Positions 1-5,749 of a stretch of 8,924 nt of DNA are shown one piece after another. The notes beneath the pieces are model-generated. The model saw only the letters and a program-made list of their open reading frames with translations, searched no databases and was not told the DNA's origin. The stretch's first letter is position 1, and the number at the start of each line of letters is the position of its first letter. The stretch is from Intestinibacter sp. (GTDB lineage: Bacteria; Bacillota; Clostridia; Peptostreptococcales; Peptostreptococcaceae), in NCBI RefSeq assembly GCF_022780145.1, contig NZ_JALEXO010000230.1:1-8924 (forward strand), in the 5' to 3' direction. The translations under genes and the position numbers were made by a program.

Positions 1-202
1 AGATAGAGTTATAACTATATCAGATGAGGATTCTTATGAAACAGTTAGATTAATGGCAAATAAACTAGGAATATTAGTTGGAATTTCATCTGGAGCAAAT
101 ATATTTGGAGCTATGAAATTATCAGATGAAAATCCAGATGAAGTAATAGTAACAGTAGCTCCCGACGGTGTAGACAAGTATATGTCTATGGGAATATTTT
201 AA
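1..202 (+). CDS. cysK: Cysteine synthase (O-acetylserine sulfhydrylase), C-terminal part
   Basis: The reading frame is open from the window edge (first full codon at 2) to a TAA at 200-202 and gives the last 66 residues of the protein. Two segments identify the fold-type II PLP-dependent cysteine synthase family: GISSGAN, matching the GISSGAA segment late in CysK, and the end PDGVDKYMSMGIF, matching the PSFGERYLSTxLF-type C-terminus. The family makes L-cysteine from O-acetylserine and sulfide in the cytoplasm. The catalytic lysine and N-terminal domain lie outside the window. The next gene, 28 bases downstream on the same strand, is serine acetyltransferase, which makes the substrate, so the two are very probably one operon. 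The promoter and any cysteine-responsive control lie upstream and cannot be seen. CysK cannot be separated from CysM or a related paralogue on this fragment alone. Confidence 0.9.
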   Translation, partial: DRVITISDEDSYETVRLMANKLGILVGISSGANIFGAMKLSDENPDEVIVTVAPDGVDKYMSMGIF

Positions 203-230
203 AAATTTATAAAGAAAGGTCGTACAGGTT

Positions 231-791
231 ATGTTTAATTATATAAAAAAAGATTTACAATATATAATGGATTCCGATCCAGCAGCAAGAAGCAAGGTAG
301 AATTATTTTTACTTTATCCATCAGTTCATGCTATGATTTTTTATAGAATATCCCACTTTTTATACACTAAAAAGAGATTTTTCCTAGCAAGACTTGTATC
401 CCAATTAGGTAGATTCTTTACTCAAATTGAGATACATCCAGGAGCTCAAATAGGAGAGGGAATATTAATAGACCATGGTAGTGGCGTAGTTATAGGTGAA
501 ACAGCAATAATAGGCGATAGAGTTACAATTTACCAAGGTGCAACAATTGGGGCAACAGGAAATGAAACAACTTTCAAAAGACATCCTACAATTGGAAGCG
601 ATGTATTTATAGGATCTGGTGCTAAAATTTTAGGTCCAGTAAATATAGGCGATAATGTAAAAATAGGTGCTAACAGCGTAGTACTAGAAGATGTACCAAG
701 CAACAGTACAGCAGTTGGAATACCAGCTAAAATAAAGCCAAATCGTAAACTTAGTGTAGTTGAAGATTATGTAGTGGATTACGTTATATAA
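231..791 (+). CDS. cysE: Serine O-acetyltransferase
   Basis: The 186-residue protein transfers acetyl from acetyl-CoA to L-serine to make O-acetylserine, the committed step of cysteine synthesis. Residues 1-60 form the helical N-terminal part and about 66-167 a left-handed beta-helix of hexapeptide repeats. The signature starts with IHPGAQIGEG (68-77), continues with DHGSG (81-85, His82 being the expected catalytic base) and VIGETAIIGD (87-96), and ends with VGIPAK (162-167). It is short compared with the roughly 270-residue enterobacterial enzyme but typical of the compact Firmicute form. The usual QGVTLGGTG segment reads QGATIGATG here (102-110), a conservative change. The ATG at 231 is preceded by AAAGG at 215-219, a rather long spacing, and no better start is seen. 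The gene follows the cysteine synthase gene by 28 bases and is followed by a terminator. Family assignment is firm; feedback inhibition by cysteine is expected from the family but not shown. Confidence 0.95.
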   Translation: MFNYIKKDLQYIMDSDPAARSKVELFLLYPSVHAMIFYRISHFLYTKKRFFLARLVSQLGRFFTQIEIHPGAQIGEGILIDHGSGVVIGETAIIGDRVTIYQGATIGATGNETTFKRHPTIGSDVFIGSGAKILGPVNIGDNVKIGANSVVLEDVPSNSTAVGIPAKIKPNRKLSVVEDYVVDYVI

Positions 792-835
792 TTATATATT
801 AGTCCTAAATTTAAAATAAAATAAATCTCTAGAAT

Positions 836-875
836 AAAATTAGATTACTTTAAATAGAGTAGTCTAATTTTTTTT
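836..875 (+). terminator. Rho-independent terminator of the cysK-cysE unit
   Basis: The arm at 837-849 pairs with 858-870 over 13 base pairs with one wobble pair. The loop is 8 bases (850-857), and a run of T continues to 875. It lies 45 bases after the cysE stop and separates the cysteine genes from the ferredoxin gene. Confidence 0.9.
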
Positions 876-955
876 GAAAATATTTTATGAATTAATTGCT
901 TTTGTTTTACAAATAATATGTTTAAATACAATAATCTAGGGAGGTTTTATTTTAT

Positions 956-1147
956 ATGAAGGCAAGAGTTGACAGAGATACTTGTATAGGATGTGGATTA
1001 TGTTCATCTATATGTCCTGAGGTGTTTGAGCTTACCGACGAAGGATATGCGCGTGCTATAGAATCAGAAGTACCAGATACTTGTCACGACGATACTATGG
1101 AGGCTGCTGAGAGCTGTCCAGTAGATGCTATCGAGGTCGAAAAATAA
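956..1147 (+). CDS. Small 4Fe-4S ferredoxin
   Basis: The 63-residue cytoplasmic electron carrier has one cluster-binding motif near the N-terminus (Cys10, Cys13, Cys16 in CIGCGLC) and a distant CP at Cys54-Pro55, the ligand set of a single [4Fe-4S] ferredoxin. Two further cysteines, Cys20 and Cys43, sit where Thermotoga maritima and Desulfovibrio gigas type ferredoxins carry a disulfide in place of the second cluster. The residues before the motif (MKARVDRDTC) also resemble the Thermotoga protein. The product is acidic, as expected. An AGGGAGG ribosome binding site at 938-944 precedes the ATG at 956 by 11 bases. The gene stands alone between two terminators, so it is monocistronic, and its physiological partner cannot be told from context. 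Codons are somewhat richer in C and G than in neighbouring genes, which may reflect high expression. A TACAAT at 927-932 resembles a -10 box but is too close to the ribosome binding site to trust. Confidence 0.93.
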   Translation: MKARVDRDTCIGCGLCSSICPEVFELTDEGYARAIESEVPDTCHDDTMEAAESCPVDAIEVEK

Positions 1148-1152
1148 GCTTT

Positions 1153-1206
1153 AAATAAAAATAACTAGACTTTTAATTAATATGTCTAGTTATTTTTATT
1201 TGCGAT
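1153..1206 (+). terminator. Terminator after the ferredoxin gene
   Basis: A perfect 18-base-pair inverted repeat joins 1153-1170 to 1184-1201 around a 13-base loop. The 3' arm ends in the T-rich sequence needed for intrinsic termination. It begins 5 bases after the ferredoxin stop codon. The A-rich 5' arm would also let it stop transcripts arriving from the other strand. Confidence 0.9.
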
Positions 1207-1291
1207 ATGATATATATGAATTGTAAATTTTTACATAATAATATAAAATAAGTTACAAATAAAATTTATAATTGTTAAGTATGGAGAGGAT

Positions 1292-1672
1292 ATGTGTTGT
1301 TATACGTATATAATTAGATGTAAGGATAATTCTCTATATACAGGTTACACGACTGATATAAATAGGAGAATCAAAGAGCATAAAAATGGAATTAATTCCA
1401 AATATACAAGAGCTAGAGGATTTTTAAAATTAGAAATTTACTTTTTATGCAAAACTAAAAGCGATGCTATGAAATTAGAGTATAAAATAAAATCCAAGAC
1501 AAGGAGACAAAAGCTCGATATAATCGAAAATCCAGAATCATTTTTAAAAAATTTAAAAGAACGAGAAGGCTTGGAAGTTCAAGGCTTTCACAGGGGAAAT
1601 ATTTTAAATTATTGTGAAAATACTGAAAATGAAAATCATGGATTAAAAAATTTATATTGTATTGACAAATAA
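1292..1672 (+). CDS. GIY-YIG nuclease-family protein (UPF0213/YhbQ-YazA type) with a C-terminal tail
   Basis: Residues 3-85 match the small stand-alone GIY-YIG proteins. The paired core is YIIRCKDNSLYTGYT (6-20), with the YTG of the second half at 16-18. The conserved arginine is in NRRIKEH (Arg26), followed by KYTR (37-40), and the putative metal-binding glutamate is in KLEYKIK (Glu63). Catalytic residues are therefore present, but this subfamily has no well-settled function; roles in DNA repair or RNA/DNA processing have been proposed for relatives. Usual length is about 80-100 residues. Here about 40 more follow residue 85, with no motif I recognise and two cysteines. The ATG at 1292 follows GGAG at 1283-1286 by 5 bases. 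No terminator separates it from the thi operon: the best -35 box of that operon lies in its last codons, and read-through into the riboswitch leader is possible. There is no adjacent intron or mobile element, so a homing enzyme is unlikely. Confidence 0.85.
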   Translation: MCCYTYIIRCKDNSLYTGYTTDINRRIKEHKNGINSKYTRARGFLKLEIYFLCKTKSDAMKLEYKIKSKTRRQKLDIIENPESFLKNLKEREGLEVQGFHRGNILNYCENTENENHGLKNLYCIDK

Positions 1673-1690
1673 TTGAATAAAGACTAATCT
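1662..1690 (+). promoter_or_regulatory. Probable sigma-A promoter of the thi operon
   Basis: A perfect -35 hexamer TTGACA (1662-1667) lies inside the last codons of the GIY-YIG gene. A 17-base spacer is followed by TAATCT (1685-1690), which keeps the conserved first, second and last bases of a -10 box. Transcription would start near 1697, about 14 bases before the riboswitch aptamer. The -10 match is weak, so the element is inferred from spacing and position. Confidence 0.55.
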
Positions 1691-1710
1691 TAATATAAGG
1701 CTAAAATAAT

Positions 1711-1790
1711 ATTGCTAGGGGAGCCATTGGCTGAGAAGTTTTACTGACCCTCAAACCTGATCTGGATAATGCCAGCGTAGGAAAGCATAC
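1711..1790 (+). promoter_or_regulatory. TPP (THI-element) riboswitch aptamer
   Basis: The conserved thiamin pyrophosphate aptamer is readable. CTGAGA at 1731-1736 belongs to the pyrimidine-binding arm, and ACCTGATCTGGATAATGCCA (1755-1774) followed by GCGTAGGAA is the pyrophosphate-binding arm. Helices that can be drawn: P1 TGCT 1713-1716 with AGCA 1784-1787; P2 GGG 1718-1720 with CCC 1748-1750; P3 AGCC 1722-1725 with GGCT 1729-1732, closed by a three-base loop; P4 CCT 1756-1758 with AGG 1779-1781; P5 CTGG 1762-1765 with CCAG 1772-1775. P3 is at the short end for this class. The aptamer lies just upstream of thiD, the first gene of the operon, and should switch the operon off when TPP is abundant. 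Confidence 0.97.
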
Positions 1791-1846
1791 ATATAATATC
1801 TTTAGAAACGTATGCTGTACCTATATGGGTACAGCTTTTTTTATTT
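1784..1846 (+). terminator. Riboswitch expression platform: regulated terminator and competing antiterminator
   Basis: The terminator stem pairs GCTGTACC (1814-1821) with GGTACAGC (1828-1835) around a six-base loop and is followed by seven T residues and TTT after one A. A competing helix pairs AGCATAC (1784-1790) with GTATGCT (1810-1816). It shares 1784-1787 with the 3' strand of aptamer helix P1 and 1814-1816 with the base of the terminator. With TPP bound, P1 holds 1784-1787 and the terminator can form; without TPP, the antiterminator forms and transcription continues into thiD. This indicates transcriptional rather than translational control, and the thiD ribosome binding site (AGGAGG, 1847-1852) lies beyond the terminator. 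Confidence 0.9.
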
Positions 1847-1858
1847 AGGAGGTAAAAA

Positions 1859-2662
1859 ATGAGAAATTACAAGATTCCAACACTTACAATAGCAGGCTCT
1901 GATTCTTCAGGGGGAGCAGGGGTACAAGCAGATTTAAAGACATTTAGTGCTATAGGAACTTACGGCATGAGTGTTATAACTGCTATAACTGCTCAAAATA
2001 CAGAAGGTGTATTCGATGTAGAAGAGCTTAGCAAGGAAATAATAAAAGGACAAATGAAGGCAGTATTTGAAGATATTCCACCTAAAGGGGTTAAAATTGG
2101 GATGGTTTCAAGCCCGGAAATTATTTTAGAAATAGTAGAAAACCTAAAAAAATACAAACCAGAAATTTTAGTAGTAGACCCAGTAATGATATCTAAGAGC
2201 GGTTATTCACTACTTAGACCAGAAGCTAAGGAAAATTTAATTAAATATTTAATTCCAATGGCTTATCTAATAACACCAAACGTTCCAGAAGCAGAAGAAA
2301 TAACTGGAATGAAGATAGACGGCGTTGAAGATATGAAAAAAGCAGGCAAAAAAATACTTGAACTAGGACCTAAGTACGTGCTTATGAAGGGTGGACATCT
2401 AGATGGAGATGCTGTAGACGTGCTTATGGGAGAAGATGTATTTGAAGTATTCTCTTGTCCTAGAATAAATAAGAAAAATACACATGGAACAGGTTGTACA
2501 ATATCTTCTGCTATAACTGCTCATTTAGCACTAGGATACGATGTAATAGAAGCAGTTAGACTTAGCAAGGAGTACATAACAGAAGCTATTAAACGTAGCT
2601 TTGATATAGGTCACGGTGTAGGACCTGTAAACCATTTCTATAAATTTGAAGATATAGACTAA
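1859..2662 (+). CDS. thiD: Hydroxymethylpyrimidine/phosphomethylpyrimidine kinase
   Basis: The 267-residue cytoplasmic kinase of the ribokinase fold phosphorylates HMP and then HMP phosphate with ATP to give HMP pyrophosphate, the pyrimidine half of thiamin. The full set of family marks is present: IAGSDSSGGAGVQADLKTF (11-29), VVDPVM (105-110), ITPNVPEAE (138-146), KGGH (177-180) and HGTGC (209-213) with the expected catalytic Cys213. GHGVGPVNHF (251-260) closes the domain. Length and start agree with the family; the ATG follows AGGAGG at 1847-1852 by 6 bases. There is no fused ThiE or TenA domain at the C-terminus. It is the first gene of the TPP-riboswitch operon, 37 bases before thiM. A vitamin B6 kinase (PdxK-like) is a possible alternative for this family, but the riboswitch and neighbours argue for thiamin metabolism. 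Confidence 0.96.
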   Translation: MRNYKIPTLTIAGSDSSGGAGVQADLKTFSAIGTYGMSVITAITAQNTEGVFDVEELSKEIIKGQMKAVFEDIPPKGVKIGMVSSPEIILEIVENLKKYKPEILVVDPVMISKSGYSLLRPEAKENLIKYLIPMAYLITPNVPEAEEITGMKIDGVEDMKKAGKKILELGPKYVLMKGGHLDGDAVDVLMGEDVFEVFSCPRINKKNTHGTGCTISSAITAHLALGYDVIEAVRLSKEYITEAIKRSFDIGHGVGPVNHFYKFEDID

Positions 2663-2699
2663 TCATAAAATAAAAAATATAAATTGGGAGAGATAAAAA

Positions 2700-3482
2700 A
2701 TGTACGAATTAATAAATAAAGTAAAAGAATTAAATCCATTAGTGCTTCACTATACTAACAACGTAACAATAACAGATTGTGCAAATATGACTTTAGCAAT
2801 AGGAGCTAGCCCTCTTATGAGTTTTTCGTATGAAGAAGTAGAGGATATGGTTTCAGTAGCAAGTGCAGTAGTTATAAATATAGGAACTATGAACTCACCA
2901 TATTTAGACTTATTTGTAAAAGCAGGAAAGGCTGCAAATAAATTTAATAAACCAGTAGTACTAGATCCAGTTGGTGTGTTTGCGAGCAAAGCAAGAACTG
3001 AGCTTACTAATAAACTACTAAATGAAGTTCAATTTACTGTAGTTAGAGGAAATATATCTGAAATTAAATTCATAGGAGGATTAGATGTAGCAGGAAAAGG
3101 AGTTGACTCTTTTGATGACGGCTCTGATGCTTCAGATATAGTAAAGGCTGTTGCTAAAAAATTAAACTGTGTAGTAGTAGCTTCAGGTATAACTGATTTA
3201 GTAAGCGATGGAGAAAAGGTATATAAAATATTTAATGGAAGTGCAAAGCTTAAAAAGATAACTGGAACAGGTTGTATGTCTTCTAGTTTGATAGGAAGCT
3301 TCCTACCTTGCACAGACAAACCAATAGATGCAGCATTTATGGGAACATTATCTATGAGCTTAAGTGGAGAATTAGCAGATGTTACAAATCCTGCTGTTGG
3401 AACTTTCAAAACTTATTTATTTGATCAAATAGATTCTTTAGATGTTGAAACTTTTGAAAAATATGCAAAAGTAGAATTATAA
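2700..3482 (+). CDS. thiM: Hydroxyethylthiazole kinase
   Basis: The 260-residue enzyme phosphorylates 4-methyl-5-(2-hydroxyethyl)thiazole with ATP, a salvage-only step that feeds the thiazole half to ThiE. Diagnostic segments are YTNNVTITDCANMTLAIGAS (18-37; the usual form begins ITNYVT), VVLDPVG (86-92), VVRGNISEI (114-122), KGVDS (133-137) and TGTGCM (188-193) with the expected active-site Cys192. Members work as trimers with active sites between subunits. The ATG at 2700 follows GGGAG at 2686-2690 by 9 bases. It lies 37 bases after thiD and is followed by a hairpin (3493-3524) before tenA, so downstream genes could be expressed at a different level. Family assignment is firm. Confidence 0.96.
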   Translation: MYELINKVKELNPLVLHYTNNVTITDCANMTLAIGASPLMSFSYEEVEDMVSVASAVVINIGTMNSPYLDLFVKAGKAANKFNKPVVLDPVGVFASKARTELTNKLLNEVQFTVVRGNISEIKFIGGLDVAGKGVDSFDDGSDASDIVKAVAKKLNCVVVASGITDLVSDGEKVYKIFNGSAKLKKITGTGCMSSSLIGSFLPCTDKPIDAAFMGTLSMSLSGELADVTNPAVGTFKTYLFDQIDSLDVETFEKYAKVEL

Positions 3483-3492
3483 GATTGATTAA

Positions 3493-3524
3493 AAACACGT
3501 AGCTTGGTTTTAAGTTGCGTGTTT
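3493..3524 (+). promoter_or_regulatory. Intercistronic hairpin between thiM and tenA
   Basis: The sequence 3493-3505 can pair with 3512-3524 without a break: 13 pairs, of which two are G-U, around a six-base loop GGTTTT. It begins 10 bases after the thiM stop. Only three T residues follow directly, so full termination is doubtful; a weak attenuator, an RNA processing point or a stabiliser of the thiM message are all possible. The tenA ribosome binding site (3546-3551) lies downstream and is not sequestered by it. Confidence 0.6.
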
Positions 3525-3557
3525 ATAGCCAAATATTTAAATTATAAGGAGAGCCTG

Positions 3558-4223
3558 ATGTTATTTACAGATTACTTATACGAAAATAGTAAAGAAATAT
3601 GGGATAAATATCTAGAACATCCTTTTTTAAAAGAAATTGGAGAAGGAACTTTAGATAAAGAAAAATTTAGAAAATATTTGATCCAAGATTACTTGTATTT
3701 AATAGAATACGCAAAAGTATATGCTATGGCATGCGTCAAAAGTAGAAATTTAAAAGAACTTAAAATGTTTAATGAAGGTATTGCTGGAAGTATAGAAAAT
3801 GAAACTGCAAACCACATCATGTACTTGAGAGACGATTTTGGAGAAAATATAGATGAAATAGAATACAAGTACAAACTTAATTTAACTAATGAAAGTTATA
3901 CAAGCTATATGAAGTCAATATCACTTACAGGAACTGTAGAGGATATAGTTGCAGGAGTTTTACCTTGTACATGGAGTTATGGCTATATAGGACTTAAATT
4001 AAAAGAAAAGTATAAAGACAAACTAGAAGGAAATTTCTATAAGAGCTGGATAGAAACTTATGCAGGCGATGAATACTCAAAATGTACAAATGAATGGATA
4101 GATTTTACGAATGAACTTTGCAATGATTTAAGCGACGAAAGAAAAGAACAATTAAAAGATATATTTGTAAGAGCTAGTATGTACGAGTTAGAATTCTGGA
4201 ATATGGCTTACAAAGGTGAATAA
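3558..4223 (+). CDS. tenA: Thiaminase II / aminopyrimidine aminohydrolase (TenA)
   Basis: The all-helical cytoplasmic enzyme hydrolyses 4-amino-5-aminomethyl-2-methylpyrimidine to HMP and can cleave thiamin, salvaging pyrimidine from degraded vitamin. I place the start at ATG 3558, giving 221 residues: AAGGAG (3546-3551) precedes it by 6 bases and MLFTDYLYEN begins as TenA proteins do. An in-frame TTG at 3504 would add 18 residues but lies inside a hairpin and has no ribosome binding site. Expected active-site residues are all present by alignment to Bacillus TenA: Asp44 and Tyr47 (QDYLYL), Tyr114, Cys137 as nucleophile in VLPCTWSYGY, Tyr141, Tyr168 in ETYAGDEY and Glu210 in YELEFW. The gene sits between thiM and thiT, 15 bases before the latter, and the HMP it releases would feed ThiD. 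It belongs to the cysteine-nucleophile TenA_C class, not the cysteine-less TenA_E class. Confidence 0.95.
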   Translation: MLFTDYLYENSKEIWDKYLEHPFLKEIGEGTLDKEKFRKYLIQDYLYLIEYAKVYAMACVKSRNLKELKMFNEGIAGSIENETANHIMYLRDDFGENIDEIEYKYKLNLTNESYTSYMKSISLTGTVEDIVAGVLPCTWSYGYIGLKLKEKYKDKLEGNFYKSWIETYAGDEYSKCTNEWIDFTNELCNDLSDERKEQLKDIFVRASMYELEFWNMAYKGE

Positions 4224-4238
4224 GAAAGGAGAGTATTT

Positions 4239-4853
4239 ATGAATCTTAATTATATACTTGTAGCAATTTGTTTTATACCATTAGTTTTATATTTAATAAA
4301 ACTTAGAAATTTTAAATTAACTGTCAAAAAAATGGTAGTTATAGCTATGTTTTCAGGAATATCATTTATACTTGGCAATATAACATTTATACAATATCCA
4401 CAAGGTGGGGGTATAAGCTTATTGCCATCATTACCAATACTTCTAATAGGACTTATATACAGTCCAGTTGAAGGTATGACAGCAGGTTTAATAGCAGGAG
4501 TTTTAAGCTTATTTGGAGGGTATATAATACATCCAATACAATTATTCTTAGACTTTATAATACCACCAATGATTTTAGGACTTAGTGGAATGCTTGGAGC
4601 TGGTTCTAAAAAGAAAATATTCTTTGGTTGTTTTATTGTAGTATTTTTGAAATGTTGGGTACATGTAATATCAGGAGTAGTATATTTTTCTGCATATGCT
4701 AAAGGATTTAATATGGGACCATGGTTATATTCAATAATATACAACTTCTCTAGTGAAGGAGTAGAAGGATTATTAAGTTCAATAGTAGCTACAATACTTC
4801 CTATAGGAAAAATTAAAAAGGAAGCCAATAAAAACAGCCAAGCTAGTGCATAA
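4239..4853 (+). CDS. thiT: Thiamin-specific ECF transporter substrate-binding subunit
   Basis: The 204-residue hydrophobic protein has about six membrane segments and matches the ThiT/YuaJ S-component family, which binds thiamin outside the cell and uses a shared EcfA-EcfA'-EcfT module for uptake. Family marks are YPQGGGISLLPSLPILLIG (53-71), HPIQLFLD (98-105), HVISGVVYFSAYAKG (142-156) and PWLYSIIYN (161-169). By alignment with Lactococcus ThiT the binding residues His142, Tyr164 and Asn169 are kept, while Asp105 and Phe150 replace the Glu and Trp of that protein; I recall the same residues in Bacillus YuaJ, so this need not mean a new substrate. An extra hydrophobic N-terminal helix (about 4-20) precedes the usual start. 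AAAGGAG at 4225-4231 serves the ATG at 4239, 15 bases after the tenA stop; thiE follows at once. No ECF ATPase or T component is encoded nearby. HMP or thiazole as ligand is a less likely alternative. Confidence 0.88.
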   Translation: MNLNYILVAICFIPLVLYLIKLRNFKLTVKKMVVIAMFSGISFILGNITFIQYPQGGGISLLPSLPILLIGLIYSPVEGMTAGLIAGVLSLFGGYIIHPIQLFLDFIIPPMILGLSGMLGAGSKKKIFFGCFIVVFLKCWVHVISGVVYFSAYAKGFNMGPWLYSIIYNFSSEGVEGLLSSIVATILPIGKIKKEANKNSQASA

Positions 4854-4869
4854 TTGAATGGAGGTAATT

Positions 4870-5502
4870 ATGATAGATAGAGAAAGATTGAGAAAAGATC
4901 TTAAAATGTATTTGATTACAGATTCAAATATACTAGAAGGTCGTGATTTTTATAAATGTATTGAAGACGGATTAAAAGCAGGCACAACTATGCTTCAGCT
5001 TCGTGAAAAGGACGTAGATGGAGGAGAATTTTTAGAAAAGGCCCTTAAATTAAGAGAATTAACTAGAAAATACGGCGTAAAATTTATAATAAACGACAGA
5101 ATAGATATAGCGCTATTATGTGATGCAGATGGTGTTCACGTAGGTCAAAGCGATATAGATGCCAAAAGCGCTAGAAAATTAATAGGAGAAGACAAAATAC
5201 TAGGTGTTTCAGCTAGAACATTAGAAGAAGCTCAAAAGGCAAAAGAAGACGGTGCTGATTACTTAGGAGTAGGAACTATGTTTTCTACAAGCACTAAATT
5301 AGATGCAAAGAGCGTATCTTTTAAAACTCTAGAAGAAATACAGAAAAAGGTCAATTTACCATTTGTAGTAATAGGTGGCATCAACTTAGGTAATGTAGGC
5401 AAATTAAAACCATTTAATCCAGATGGATATGCGATTATATCTGCAATTTTAAAAGAGCAAGATATATACGCAGAAGTTAAAAAATGGCTTGAAGTTATTT
5501 AA
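4870..5502 (+). CDS. thiE: Thiamin phosphate synthase
   Basis: The TIM-barrel enzyme of about 210 residues joins HMP pyrophosphate and thiazole phosphate to thiamin phosphate with release of pyrophosphate. I choose ATG 4870: GGAGG at 4860-4864 lies 5 bases before it, whereas the in-frame ATG at 4858 overlaps that ribosome binding site. Motifs from this start are YLITD (14-18), QLREK (43-47), INDR (74-77), DGVHVGQSD (87-95), GVGTMFSTSTK (133-143; the usual form is GPIFPTxTK), VIGGI (167-171) and AIISAI (188-193). These provide the diphosphate and Mg2+ contacts expected of the family. It is the last gene of the operon, 16 bases after thiT, followed by a terminator, and completes the route fed by ThiD and ThiM. 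TenI, a close homologue with aromatase activity, is the main alternative, but the intact QLREK, NDR and STK motifs favour ThiE. Confidence 0.95.
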   Translation: MIDRERLRKDLKMYLITDSNILEGRDFYKCIEDGLKAGTTMLQLREKDVDGGEFLEKALKLRELTRKYGVKFIINDRIDIALLCDADGVHVGQSDIDAKSARKLIGEDKILGVSARTLEEAQKAKEDGADYLGVGTMFSTSTKLDAKSVSFKTLEEIQKKVNLPFVVIGGINLGNVGKLKPFNPDGYAIISAILKEQDIYAEVKKWLEVI

Positions 5503-5504
5503 TA

Positions 5505-5550
5505 AAAAATCCTGCGAATCTACTATAAAGATTTGCAGGATTTTTGTTTT
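5505..5550 (+). terminator. Terminator of the thi operon
   Basis: The arm at 5505-5521 pairs with 5529-5545 over 17 base pairs with one wobble pair and a seven-base loop. The 3' side ends TTTTTGTTTT. It starts 3 bases after the thiE stop codon and closes the five-gene operon. Confidence 0.93.
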
Positions 5551-5655
5551 AAAGATAGACATAAAAATATTTTATGACAAATAATAATATAAATATATGA
5601 TGTGAAAATTGTAAAATGTTAAGATTAAAAGAGGAATTTTCGTACAAAATGTAGT

Positions 5656-5732
5656 ATCTACTATTTAATAAAGAATAGTATTTAGATGTCATTAGAAGTT
5701 TTGTTTTCATAAAATAAAAAATAAAAACTTTT
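5656..5732 (+). promoter_or_regulatory. Possible structured 5' leader of the coiled-coil protein gene
   Basis: The 204 bases between the thi terminator and the next ATG hold two possible hairpins. The first pairs 5660-5665 with 5674-5679, extended by 5656-5659 with 5684-5687 across a four-base bulge. The second pairs 5694-5702 with 5724-5732 and ends directly before the strong ribosome binding site. Both are A/T-rich and of modest stability. No convincing -35/-10 pair was found in this gap, so the promoter is unplaced. Confidence 0.3.
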
Positions 5733-5749
5733 AAGGGGGAGGGTTTTGT

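Noticed and set aside
1292..1672. GIY-YIG protein as a homing endonuclease or part of a mobile element
   Set aside because: There are no flanking repeats, intron, transposase or insertion scar; the core matches the small chromosomal UPF0213 family.
2750..3409. Minus-strand open frames of 79 and 126 codons opposite thiM
   Set aside because: They mirror the codon pattern of a clearly real gene, have no ribosome binding site and match no family.
3504..3557. TTG start that would add 18 residues to TenA
   Set aside because: It lies in the intercistronic hairpin, lacks a ribosome binding site, and the 3558 ATG has AAGGAG at good spacing and the expected family N-terminus.
4250..4828. Minus-strand open frame of 192 codons opposite thiT
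   Set aside because: It is long only because the membrane protein lacks codons that read as stops in reverse. The plus frame has full ThiT motifs and a ribosome binding site; the reverse frame has neither.
4239..4853. Changed ligand residues in ThiT (Asp105, Phe150) as a sign of a new substrate
   Set aside because: As far as I recall, the Bacillus YuaJ branch has the same residues, and the operon context fits thiamin.
4858..4869. ATG four codons upstream of the chosen thiE start
   Set aside because: It overlaps the GGAGG ribosome binding site that serves the ATG at 4870.
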